This document shows positions 1-6,214 of a DNA stretch of 6,684 nucleotides, one piece after another. The stretch comes from an uncultured Lacibacter sp. (GTDB lineage Bacteria; Bacteroidota; Bacteroidia; Chitinophagales; Chitinophagaceae). The position numbers were made by a program, and so were the translations under genes. The notes below the pieces were generated by a model that was not told where the DNA came from, ran no database searches, and was given only the letters and a program-made list of their open reading frames with translations. The first letter of the stretch is position 1; each line of letters begins with the position of its first letter. The DNA lies in contig NZ_CAMLGT010000215.1 in NCBI RefSeq assembly GCF_946479605.1, positions 1 to 6,684 on the forward strand, given 5' to 3'.

Positions 1-917
1 CCATGATCATGCAGGATACAAACGACCAGGTCATCTTTCTTTAACCTGTCCTTTAACTGCATCAATCCCTGCAAGCAACTGCCTGCACTGTAACCGCAAA
101 ACAAACCTTCTTCTTTTGCAAGTCTGCGTGCCATAACAGCACCGTCTTTATCCGTTACCTGTTCAAAATGATCAATCACACTCATATCATAATTCTTCGG
201 TACAAAATCTTCACCAAACCCTTCACTGATATAAGGATGCACTTCGTTCATATCAATTTCACCGGTACGGAAATATTTTGTGAGCAATGATCCATACACA
301 TCAATCGCCCATATCTGAATATTGGGATTCTTTTCTTTCAGGTATTGAGCTGTACCGGTAATAGTACCACCTGTACCCGCTGTACAAACAAGGTGCGTTA
401 TCTTTCCATCCGTTTGTTCCCATATTTCAGGGCCGGTTGTTTCATAATGTGCTAAACGGTTTGCCAGGTTATCATACTGGTTCATATGAAAGGAGTTGGG
501 GATCTCCTTTGCCAAACGTGCTGCCACGCTGTAGTAGCTACGTGGATCTTCTGGAGCTACATTTGTGGGGCAAACGATCACTTCAGCGCCAACCGCTTTC
601 AGTATATCGGCTTTTTCCTTTGATTGTTTATCGGTAGTAACAAAAATGCATTTGTAACCTTTAACTACGGCTGCAAGTGCAAGCCCCATTCCCGTATTAC
701 CACTTGTACCTTCAATGATAGTGCCGCCGGGTTTTAATTTTCCTTCCTGTTCTGCAACTTCCACCATTTTTAAAGCCATACGGTCTTTAATGGAGTTACC
801 GGGATTGAAGTAATCAACTTTAGCAGTAACTGTGCAGGGAAAATTGCGTGTTATTTTATTCAACCGGATAATGGGTGTATTGCCGATTGTTTCAAGAATG
901 TTGTTTTTAATATTCAT
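1..917 (-). CDS. Cystathionine beta-synthase / cysteine synthase family PLP enzyme (partial, C-terminus beyond window)
   Basis: A fold-type II PLP enzyme that should join serine or O-acetylserine to a thiol (homocysteine or sulfide) in cytosolic sulfur amino acid metabolism. The 305 visible codons start at ATG 917 and run off the left edge. They open with the family signature NNILETIGNTPIIRLN (residues 5-20). The PLP lysine is K44 in NSIKDR, the substrate loop is GTSGNTG (70-76), the phosphate-binding loop is GTGGTITG (181-188), and SAGS lies at 277-280. The long match to the catalytic core of human CBS (for example the NSFHMNQYDN and LAHYETT stretches) favours a CBS-type enzyme over CysK/CysM. 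There is no N-terminal heme domain. Whether C-terminal regulatory CBS domains follow cannot be seen. It lies 52 bp downstream of the anti-sigma gene on the same strand, with a possible promoter of its own. Family is secure; CBS versus cysteine synthase is not. Confidence 0.93.
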   Translation of the reverse strand, partial: MNIKNNILETIGNTPIIRLNKITRNFPCTVTAKVDYFNPGNSIKDRMALKMVEVAEQEGKLKPGGTIIEGTSGNTGMGLALAAVVKGYKCIFVTTDKQSKEKADILKAVGAEVIVCPTNVAPEDPRSYYSVAARLAKEIPNSFHMNQYDNLANRLAHYETTGPEIWEQTDGKITHLVCTAGTGGTITGTAQYLKEKNPNIQIWAIDVYGSLLTKYFRTGEIDMNEVHPYISEGFGEDFVPKNYDMSVIDHFEQVTDKDGAVMARRLAKEEGLFCGYSAGSCLQGLMQLKDRLKKDDLVVCILHDH

Positions 918-941
918 ATCGCAACAATGCTTTAGAGGAGG

Positions 942-949
942 CGAAGTTA
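942..949 (-). promoter_or_regulatory. Possible -7 box (TAACTTCG) for the CBS-family gene
   Basis: On the minus strand TAACTTCG lies 24 bp before the ATG at 917. It differs at one base from the Bacteroidota -7 consensus TAnnTTTG. No convincing TTG -33 element is visible upstream, so this is a weak call. It would separate the enzyme from the sigma/anti-sigma transcript. Confidence 0.3.
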
Positions 950-969
950 CGATGAATACCTGAGTGTAG

Positions 970-1473
970 TTACACTGCCTTCTTATTGCGGCGCAGGTAC
1001 TTATCCAAATACAATAACCCCATTACAACATTAAGCATTACCAATACATTGAGCCATGTGTTGTTCAGTAGTACTTTATAGTCAACCGAAATTGACGGCA
1101 ATTGATACGGCTTATCTGTTGATGCTGACGCAGACCAATCAATTAATGTAAAACCGTAGATCAGAAAACCAATAATGCTGATGATGAAAAACAGAGCAAT
1201 GGAACGGATGATGGCTTTATTAACGTATTTCTTTGTTGCAGGTGCGGGTTGCAATCCTTTTAACTGATCCATTACATTCATGCTGAAGCGCATGGATGGC
1301 TGCTCCACTTCCATATCTGCCTGCAGCAGTTGATTGAACTCCTTCAACTCGCTGTACTTTGCCCGCCAGGTGGCATCAGAAGCAATCATTTGCTCCACAA
1401 AAGCAACTTCTTCTTTTGCAGAAGTGCCATCAATATAACCACATATCTTTTCTTCCATTTGTTGAGCTTGCAT
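970..1473 (-). CDS. Putative anti-sigma factor, two-helix membrane protein
   Basis: Likely the membrane-bound inhibitor of the sigma factor encoded just upstream. It begins 10 bp after the sigma stop codon, which implies co-transcription and tight stoichiometry. Residues 7-52 (EEKICGYIDG, then acidic and helical sequence ending KEFNQLL) resemble the N-terminal helical domain of anti-sigma factors that clasps sigma in the cytoplasm. The zinc ligands of the ZAS/zf-HC2 type are absent: there is only one cysteine, C11. Two hydrophobic helices follow, at about 89-110 and 138-157, with a periplasmic loop of roughly 27 residues between them. The basic tail RRNKK (161-165) should be cytoplasmic, so both ends face in. 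Methionine 6 (position 1458) is an alternative start; neither start has a Shine-Dalgarno sequence. The role rests on gene order and architecture, not on a recognised family motif. Confidence 0.72.
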   Translation of the reverse strand: MQAQQMEEKICGYIDGTSAKEEVAFVEQMIASDATWRAKYSELKEFNQLLQADMEVEQPSMRFSMNVMDQLKGLQPAPATKKYVNKAIIRSIALFFIISIIGFLIYGFTLIDWSASASTDKPYQLPSISVDYKVLLNNTWLNVLVMLNVVMGLLYLDKYLRRNKKAV

Positions 1474-1483
1474 ACAAACGATT

Positions 1484-2074
1484 TTATGAATGAATATAAT
1501 CTTCTACTTCAACAGAAAAATGCTGTTCCATTTTCTCCCTCAGCTTTAACCTTGCACGATGTAGTTTTACTTTTACATTGTTTGGTTGAATTCCCAATAT
1601 CAAACCAATTTCTTCAAGACTTTGCTCCCCTTTATAAAATAACAATAACAACTTTGCATCATCGGGCGGGAGCAGGGCAATAGCATCATTCACCATTTTT
1701 ATTTTCGATTTCTCTTCCACCGTATTTGCCTTCATGCCTGCATCCTGCTGGTTCGCCAATTCAAATACATGATCCTGGTCAATGGAATGTACTTCCAGTT
1801 TCTTTTTCCGTAAAAAAGTTAAACACAATGATGTTACAATTGTATAGAGCCAGGTGCTGAACTTTGCGTCGCCACGGTAATCATTTAAACAACGGTATGC
1901 TTTAATGAATGCATTCTGCGCCAGTTCTTCAGCATCTTCCCGGTTTTTAGTATAACGGAGTGCAATTGTAAATACAAGAGACTGGTAACGGGTAACAATA
2001 ACCTCATATACCCGTTGGTCACCTTTCAGTATACGGGATATGATCTCTTTATCCGTTAAGTCTTTTTCCATCAT
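1484..2074 (-). CDS. ECF-type RNA polymerase sigma factor
   Basis: A group 4 (ECF) sigma-70 family protein that redirects RNA polymerase to a small stress or envelope regulon. Counting from ATG 2074 (196 aa), region 2 spans about 24-90. It contains the core-binding and -10 recognition stretch with NREDAEELAQNAFIKAYRCL (44-63) and KFSTWLYTIV (71-80). Region 4 spans about 126-180 and has the helix-turn-helix SLEEIGLILGIQPNNVKVKL (152-171) followed by HRARLKLRE, which recognises the -35 element. There is no region 1 or 3 and no extra C-terminal domain, and the length is typical for the class. Three start codons stand in a row: TTG 2077, ATG 2074 and ATG 2071. An ATG is preferred, but the two cannot be separated. 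A putative ECF promoter 11 bp upstream suggests self-activation and a nearly leaderless mRNA. The partner inhibitor is the next gene. Confidence 0.93.
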   Translation of the reverse strand: MMEKDLTDKEIISRILKGDQRVYEVIVTRYQSLVFTIALRYTKNREDAEELAQNAFIKAYRCLNDYRGDAKFSTWLYTIVTSLCLTFLRKKKLEVHSIDQDHVFELANQQDAGMKANTVEEKSKIKMVNDAIALLPPDDAKLLLLFYKGEQSLEEIGLILGIQPNNVKVKLHRARLKLREKMEQHFSVEVEDYIHS

Positions 2075-2084
2075 CAATGGTTTA

Positions 2085-2111
2085 GACGCTGCCTGTAACA
2101 GACTGGTTACA
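2085..2111 (-). promoter_or_regulatory. Putative ECF promoter for the sigma/anti-sigma operon
   Basis: On the minus strand TGTAAC (2111-2106) is followed by 17 bases and CGTC (2088-2085). This is the general ECF layout, known for example from Bacillus SigX/SigW type promoters (TGWAAC, about 17, CGWC). A run of five A lies just upstream of the -35 element. Initiation would fall near 2079-2076, only a few bases from the ATG at 2074 or 2071, so the mRNA would be nearly leaderless. That is the main reason for caution. Positive autoregulation is inferred. Confidence 0.5.
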
Positions 2112-2112
2112 G
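2093..2112. repeat. Inverted repeat CTGTAAC-N6-GTTACAG overlapping the sigma promoter
   Basis: Perfect 7-bp arms at 2093-2099 and 2106-2112 are separated by six bases. One arm is the putative -35 element of the sigma promoter and the other lies in its spacer. Read on the minus strand, it is also a near-direct repeat of GTCTGTWAC with an 11-bp period. It could be an operator, or the second arm could be a non-functional copy: TGTAAC read on the plus strand at 2094-2099 has no GTC at the right distance. Confidence 0.55.
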
Positions 2113-2171
2113 ACTTTTTATAAAGTTGAAAAGATTTTTAGAACCGGGGCCAAAAAAATATTTCAAAAACC

Positions 2172-2198
2172 TGTAACCGGCCCGCATCTGCTGTTGTC
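2172..2198 (+). promoter_or_regulatory. Putative ECF promoter for the DUF6249-like gene
   Basis: TGTAAC (2172-2177), 17 bases, then TGTC (2195-2198). The -35 block CTGTAACCGG (2171-2180) differs at one base from the block on the opposite strand (CTGTAACCAG, 2112-2103), and again five A lie just upstream. Initiation would fall near 2205-2208, leaving a leader of about 30 bases before the ATG at 2238. The shared design suggests that one sigma factor reads both promoters. Confidence 0.5.
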
Positions 2199-2237
2199 AT
2201 AGATTCTGAACACATTTTAAACACAAAATCAATTACT

Positions 2238-2582
2238 ATGGGTCCTGAAATTTTAATTCCGATATTGGTTCCGCTTGGGGCAATGGCATTGGCATTTGGT
2301 CTTTTCTATTTAAGAAACAAGGAAAACATGTCCATGATTGAAAAGGGAATGAACCCAAAAGAGTTTGCCAACCGCCCGGCACCATATCGTAATCTGAAAT
2401 GGGGATTGTTGCTGGTGGGTTCCGGTATTGGTTTATTCATTGCATACGTTGTGCATACGTATGTTTTAAAAATCAATGACGAAAACCCGGTAATGTATTT
2501 TTCAATGATCGGCATTTTTGGAGGGATTGGCCTCATCCTTTCTTACCGCATCGAGAAAAAAGAAATACTGGATAAAGAATAA
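2238..2582 (+). CDS. DUF6249-like small inner-membrane protein
   Basis: A 114-residue protein with three predicted membrane helices at about 4-24, 53-75 and 84-103. Between the first two is a cytoplasmic-type loop carrying NKENMSMIEKGMNPKEF (27-43). The MIEKGM pattern after the first helix recalls the DUF6249 family of small Bacteroidota membrane proteins; that assignment is from memory. The charged tail (KKEILDKE) is short. No catalytic motif is visible and the function is unknown. It is divergent from the ECF sigma gene and has a matching promoter, so it is a candidate regulon member, perhaps acting in envelope maintenance. The ATG at 2238 has no Shine-Dalgarno sequence, as is usual in this phylum. 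It ends just before a strong terminator shared with the converging protease gene. Confidence 0.85.
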   Translation: MGPEILIPILVPLGAMALAFGLFYLRNKENMSMIEKGMNPKEFANRPAPYRNLKWGLLLVGSGIGLFIAYVVHTYVLKINDENPVMYFSMIGIFGGIGLILSYRIEKKEILDKE

Positions 2583-2608
2583 CATACTTCAACAACCTTA
2601 TCACACGA

Positions 2609-2637
2609 AAAAGCCCCCAATAAAATCGGGGGCTTTT
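2609..2637. terminator. Bidirectional intrinsic terminator
   Basis: A perfect 10-bp stem: AAAAGCCCCC (2609-2618) pairs with GGGGGCTTTT (2628-2637) around a 9-base loop. T-tracts are produced on both strands, TTTT on plus and TTTTT on minus. It lies 26 bp after the stop of the DUF6249-like gene and 2 bp after the stop of the S41 protease gene, so it can end both converging transcripts. Confidence 0.92.
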
Positions 2638-2639
2638 GT

Positions 2640-4235
2640 TTATTTCTTTACTTCCTGCAATGCACGGATAAGCATAGGATCGTAGAAGTTTCGCATCTTC
2701 ACATAGCCTTCGGTGTGCCATATGTAACGGCTGAGCACGCTTACAAAATTTTTCTTAACGGTAGTTTGCTGCCTTTGTGTGAGCAATGAAACATTGCCCG
2801 TGTCTTTTGCTACAGCAGAAAAAATATACAGATCAATTGATGCATCGGCAGTAATATATTGCTGTAACGCTGCCGGATCTTTTAACCCTTTTAATACCGC
2901 TTTGTGGTTGAGGTAGTAGATGTATGCTGCATCGCTTATACGTTCCCTGATAGCTGCTCTTGTATTTTTAGGAAGCTGATCGGCTGTATCAACAGGCACA
3001 TAAATATCAGGTGAAATACCACCACCACCATACACAATACGACCGCCTTTAGTTTTGAATTTTTTTCCATTATGTGCTGCTGAGTCACCGTGCAGCAACT
3101 CGCCATTGGTCAGTCGTTCACTTACTTCTAATTTATAAGTTGCTTTATCGCCACGTGTGTAAGGTTTCTGGATGCTTCTGCCAATAGGAGTAAAGTATCT
3201 TGAAACCGTTAAGCGAACAGCACTGCCATCGCTGAGCGTAAACTGTTCCTGCACCAATCCTTTTCCAAATGAACGGCGGCCAACAATAATGGCTCTGTCC
3301 CAATCCTGCAATGCACCTGCAAGCACTTCGCTGGCTGATGCTGAACCCTCATCGATCAGTAATGCTACATTCCCTTCTTCAAACAAACCCGGCCGGCGTG
3401 CAGCATAGCTCTGTTTAGGATATGATTTCCCTTCCGTATAAACGATTTCTTTATTACCATCCAGGAATTCATCCGCCATTTGTACTGCATCATCCAGCAT
3501 ACCGCCACCGTTTCCACGAAGATCAAGGATAAGTTTCTTCATGCCTTGCTTCTGAAGGCTCTCCAGTATCTGCATAAACTCTTCGTACGTAGTACTTGAA
3601 AATTTCACCACACGTATGTAGCCAATACCCGGTTCTATCATATAGGCAGCATCGACACTCTTTACAGGGATGATACCCCGTTGAATGGTGAGCTCTGCCG
3701 TTTGTCCGTTGCGGATGTATTTTACCTTAACCTCAGTTCCTTTAGGTCCCCGGAAAAGTTTGCGGATCTCTTCATACTTCTTTTTCTTACCTGATACGAT
3801 TGAATCGTTTGCCGCCAGAATCATGTCTCCCACCTGAACACCAGCTTTTTCAGCCGGGCCTTTCGGCATAACATGAAGGATGTGCAAGGTATCGTTGAGC
3901 ATACCAAATTCAACACCCACGCCCTGGTAATTACCCTGCATATCTTCATTTACAGCCTGCAGTTCAACCGGTGGAATATAAATAGAGTGGGGATCAAGCT
4001 GGCTTAACACATCCTGTATTGCAAACTGGCCGAGTGAATCGGTATTAACCGTATCAACGTATTTCTGTTTTACCAGTTCAAGAATTTCCTGCACAGGATT
4101 TGGTTTCGATTTGCCAAAAAAAGAAGGGGCATAGCTGCCCATATTATCACGGAGTTTATATCCAAAAAACATCCCGAGAATGAGTGATACGGACAACAAA
4201 ACAGGCAACCAAACTTGTACTTTCTTTTTATTCAT
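2640..4235 (-). CDS. S41 family carboxy-terminal processing peptidase (CtpA/Prc-like) with PDZ domain
   Basis: A membrane-anchored periplasmic serine protease that should trim or degrade proteins from their C-terminus. Residues 1-7 are basic, and a single hydrophobic helix at about 8-27 forms a signal anchor. A helical N-terminal segment with the LSQLDPHSIYIPP motif (77-89) is followed by the PDZ domain (about 88-175, with GVGVEFG and GPAEKAGVQVGDMIL). The protease core includes KLILDLRGNGGG (234-245). The Ser/Lys catalytic set is S300 in GSASASE, K325 in SFGKG, and Q329 four residues later; the 25-residue spacing matches characterised CtpB. Residues beyond about 415 form a long helical C-terminal extension, and the total of 531 aa is usual for Bacteroidota members. 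The ATG at 4235 gives the complete signal anchor. The gene stands alone, divergent from the amino-sugar kinase operon. The substrate is unknown. Confidence 0.95.
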   Translation of the reverse strand: MNKKKVQVWLPVLLSVSLILGMFFGYKLRDNMGSYAPSFFGKSKPNPVQEILELVKQKYVDTVNTDSLGQFAIQDVLSQLDPHSIYIPPVELQAVNEDMQGNYQGVGVEFGMLNDTLHILHVMPKGPAEKAGVQVGDMILAANDSIVSGKKKKYEEIRKLFRGPKGTEVKVKYIRNGQTAELTIQRGIIPVKSVDAAYMIEPGIGYIRVVKFSSTTYEEFMQILESLQKQGMKKLILDLRGNGGGMLDDAVQMADEFLDGNKEIVYTEGKSYPKQSYAARRPGLFEEGNVALLIDEGSASASEVLAGALQDWDRAIIVGRRSFGKGLVQEQFTLSDGSAVRLTVSRYFTPIGRSIQKPYTRGDKATYKLEVSERLTNGELLHGDSAAHNGKKFKTKGGRIVYGGGGISPDIYVPVDTADQLPKNTRAAIRERISDAAYIYYLNHKAVLKGLKDPAALQQYITADASIDLYIFSAVAKDTGNVSLLTQRQQTTVKKNFVSVLSRYIWHTEGYVKMRNFYDPMLIRALQEVKK

Positions 4236-4352
4236 GAACTTGCTTTCTGGTAAAAAGTGGTGCGAATTTCATGAAAATAAAGCATATTGCCGTGTGGCTT
4301 TTCTGCCAATTTTTATATTTTACAGAAAAGGCCCGAAAAACGTAATAGCGGT
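4236..4352. promoter_or_regulatory. Divergent promoter region between protease and kinase genes
   Basis: This 117-bp gap must hold start signals for both genes. On the plus strand TATATTTT (4314-4321) is one base from the TAnnTTTG -7 box and 31 bp before the kinase ATG, but no TTG sits at the expected -33 spacing. A perfect 10-bp palindrome TTTCATGAAA lies at 4267-4276. No certain promoter can be named on the minus strand. Confidence 0.35.
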
Positions 4353-5198
4353 ATGAGTGCGATTAAACTAATAGCAGACAGCGGAGCAACAAAAGCAGAA
4401 TGGTGTTTACTCAAGGGTAAAAAGAAAAAAATACTGTTTACTCAGGGCATCAGCCCTTTTTTAATGACCAGCGAGCAGATCAGTACTATGCTGGCTGCCG
4501 AATTGAAACCCAGCCTTGTAAAAGATGCTGTTGAAGAAATTTATTTTTATGGTACGGGGTGCAGCAGCGAGCACAACATCAAAAGTGTAAATAAAGCACT
4601 GAAAGCTGTGTTTCCCACAGCAAAAATGATGAAAGTTGATCTTGATATGATGGGTGCTGCCAAAGCACTCTGCGGTCATGAAAAAGGTGTGGCCTGTATT
4701 CTGGGCACAGGCTCCAATTCATGCTATTTCAACGGAAAAAAGATCATGAAGAACAGCCCGGGCCTTGGTTATGTGTTGGGCGATGAAGGAAGTGGCGCTT
4801 ACCTTGGCCGCAAAGTGATTCAGCATTTCCTGTACAATACATTTGATGAAGATCTGCATGCGAGGTTTATTGCAAAATACCAAACCAACAGGGTGGAGAT
4901 ACTTGATAATGTATATCGCCAGCCACTCCCAAACAAATACATGGCATCTTTTGCCTTATTCCTTGCTGAGAACAGAGGGCATTATATGGTAGAGAATATT
5001 ATTGAAGATTCGTTCAACGATTTCTTCTTTAATCATCTTTATAAATTCCGTGAAAGCTGGTTGTATCCTATTCATTTTACAGGAGGTGTTGCCTATGCTT
5101 TCCGTGATGTGTTAACAACCATGTGCCACACCTACGAACTGCAGTGTGGCCGTATTCTCAAAAACCCCATGGAGGGATTAATCGATTATCATAGCTAA
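4353..5198 (+). CDS. BadF/BadG/BcrA/BcrD-type amino-sugar kinase (MurNAc or GlcNAc kinase)
   Basis: An ASKHA-fold ATP-dependent kinase. With murQ directly downstream, it most plausibly phosphorylates MurNAc (and perhaps GlcNAc) taken up or released during wall turnover, as described for MurK of Clostridium acetobutylicum and the murK-murQ pairing in Tannerella. From ATG 4353 the protein is 281 aa. The phosphate-1 motif is IADSGATKAEW (7-17), the phosphate-2 motif ACILGTGSNS (114-123), the glycine-rich loop GYVLGDEGSGAYLG (139-152), and the adenosine motif TGGVA (243-247). The frame is open upstream to a TTG at 4287, but the 22 extra residues do not look like this family, and the fold begins right after ATG 4353. 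The stop is 9 bp before murQ. Substrate choice is inferred from the neighbour; the family is clear. Confidence 0.9.
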   Translation: MSAIKLIADSGATKAEWCLLKGKKKKILFTQGISPFLMTSEQISTMLAAELKPSLVKDAVEEIYFYGTGCSSEHNIKSVNKALKAVFPTAKMMKVDLDMMGAAKALCGHEKGVACILGTGSNSCYFNGKKIMKNSPGLGYVLGDEGSGAYLGRKVIQHFLYNTFDEDLHARFIAKYQTNRVEILDNVYRQPLPNKYMASFALFLAENRGHYMVENIIEDSFNDFFFNHLYKFRESWLYPIHFTGGVAYAFRDVLTTMCHTYELQCGRILKNPMEGLIDYHS

Positions 5199-5203
5199 CT
5201 TTG
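5196..5203 (+). promoter_or_regulatory. TAACTTTG box at the kinase stop codon, before murQ
   Basis: TAACTTTG matches the Bacteroidota -7 consensus TAnnTTTG exactly, and its TAA is the stop codon of the kinase gene. It lies only 4 bp before the murQ ATG, so a transcript from it would be leaderless. No -33 TTG is visible at the proper distance. It may be an internal promoter or chance. Confidence 0.3.
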
Positions 5204-5207
5204 CACT

Positions 5208-6029
5208 ATGCAGGAACAATTTGTAAGAATTACAGAACAGGAGTCGAATTATCATCATCTTGAAAACATGAGTGTGGCAGAGTTGCTGCACAACATTAAT
5301 AAAGAAGACAGTATTGTTCCCACCGCTGTTGAAAAAGCCATTCCCCAGATTGACCCCCTAGTAACCGTTATTTCTGAGAAGATGCTGATGGGTGGCCGTC
5401 TGTTTTATATTGGTGCTGGCACCAGTGGTCGCCTGGGCATTGTAGATGCCAGCGAATGCCCGCCAACATACGGAGTTCCTTATGGCCTGGTGATAGGCAT
5501 TATTGCCGGTGGTGAAAAAGCAATTACCAACGCTGTTGAATTTGCAGAAGATAATAAAGAACAAGGTTGGGCCGATCTTTCGGCCTACAACGTATCTGAT
5601 AAAGATGTTGTAATAGGTATTGCCGCCAGCGGCACCACACCTTATGTTATTGGTGCACTGGAAGAATGCCGCAAACGCAATATCATAACCGGCAGCATCA
5701 GTTGTAATCCTAATTCACCAGTTTCACAAGCGGCTGATTATCCCATTGAAGTAATAGTTGGACCTGAATTTGTAACTGGTAGCACCCGCATGAAAAGTGG
5801 TACCGCACAAAAACTGGTGCTGAATATGATCTCTACTTCCGTTATGATCCAGCTGGGCAGGGTAGAAGATAACCGCATGGTGAACATGCAATTAAGTAAT
5901 GAAAAACTGGTTGACCGTGGTGTAAAAATGCTGATGATCCGCAGCGGACTCACCAGCTATGACGAAGCCAAGGATCTTCTTCTTACACATGGTACTGTAA
6001 GGAAAGCACTTACTTCTATTGGCCAATAG
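5208..6029 (+). CDS. murQ: N-acetylmuramic acid 6-phosphate etherase
   Basis: Cytosolic enzyme that removes the D-lactyl ether from MurNAc-6-phosphate to give GlcNAc-6-phosphate, linking peptidoglycan recycling to amino-sugar metabolism. It is a single SIS (sugar isomerase) domain protein. The sugar-phosphate loop is FYIGAGTSGRLGIVDASECP (66-85), which includes catalytic Glu83. The second acidic residue, Glu114, lies in EFAEDNKEQG (111-120); both positions agree with those assigned in the E. coli enzyme. IGIAASGTTPYV (136-147) and the signature GSTRMKSGTAQK (191-202) follow. At 273 aa it is close to the usual length but somewhat shorter than the roughly 298 aa E. coli protein. The ATG at 5208 is 9 bp after the kinase stop, so the two form an operon supplying MurNAc-6-phosphate and then consuming it. 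The last codons and stop (Ile-Gly-Gln, TAG) lie in the first unit of a heptad repeat, so the repeat may have replaced the original 3' end. Confidence 0.96.
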   Translation: MQEQFVRITEQESNYHHLENMSVAELLHNINKEDSIVPTAVEKAIPQIDPLVTVISEKMLMGGRLFYIGAGTSGRLGIVDASECPPTYGVPYGLVIGIIAGGEKAITNAVEFAEDNKEQGWADLSAYNVSDKDVVIGIAASGTTPYVIGALEECRKRNIITGSISCNPNSPVSQAADYPIEVIVGPEFVTGSTRMKSGTAQKLVLNMISTSVMIQLGRVEDNRMVNMQLSNEKLVDRGVKMLMIRSGLTSYDEAKDLLLTHGTVRKALTSIGQ

Positions 6030-6106
6030 GCAATAGACAATAAGCAAAACGCTGAAGCTCCAAGCTTGCCAATTGACCATTGCCTGTTGATTATTGTTTA
6101 TTGGCC
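6021..6106. repeat. Facing arrays of 7-bp repeats (NNNCAAT / ATTGNNN) after murQ
   Basis: The left arm has four in-phase heptads on the plus strand: GGCCAAT, AGGCAAT, AGACAAT and AAGCAAA (6021-6048). The right arm has six in-phase heptads reading TTG every seven bases: CTTGCCA, ATTGACC, ATTGCCT, GTTGATT, ATTGTTT and ATTGGCC (6065-6106). The right arm is the same unit in reverse orientation, so the whole forms a degenerate inverted structure around a 16-bp centre. The outermost units, GGCCAAT and ATTGGCC, are exact reverse complements. The left arm includes the murQ stop codon. It may fold as a hairpin in RNA or mark a small intergenic repeat family. Seven is not a multiple of three, so it is not coding repetition. 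Confidence 0.7.
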
Positions 6107-6214
6107 ATTTCTTCCTTTCCCGTTCATAAAAATGTAGCTGTGCAGCATTGGAATTGCTGATAATAGGTTGTAACTTTTATAGCCTATTTCGCAAACACCA
6201 TAAAACTGCACATT

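Noticed and set aside
963..976. Inverted repeat AGTGTA-GT-TACACT over the anti-sigma stop codon
   Set aside because: The stem is six AT-rich pairs with a two-base loop and no T-tract on either strand; too weak for a terminator.
1330..1683. Plus-strand open frame of 117 codons across the sigma/anti-sigma junction
   Set aside because: It is antisense to two well-supported genes and has low-complexity composition without domain signs.
2438..2462. Repeated GCATACGT in the DUF6249-like gene
   Set aside because: It encodes membrane-helix residues in frame, and two short copies are readily explained by codon use.
4267..4276. Palindrome TTTCATGAAA between the protease and kinase genes
   Set aside because: Only 10 bp, AT-rich and single copy; not enough to call an operator.
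4287..4352. N-terminal extension of the kinase from TTG 4287
   Set aside because: The 22 extra residues do not resemble the family, and the phosphate-1 strand begins right after ATG 4353.
6169..6191. TGTAAC at 6169-6174 upstream of the secreted protein as a third ECF promoter
   Set aside because: The bases 17 positions downstream are CAAA, not a GTC-containing -10 element, and no -7 box fits either.
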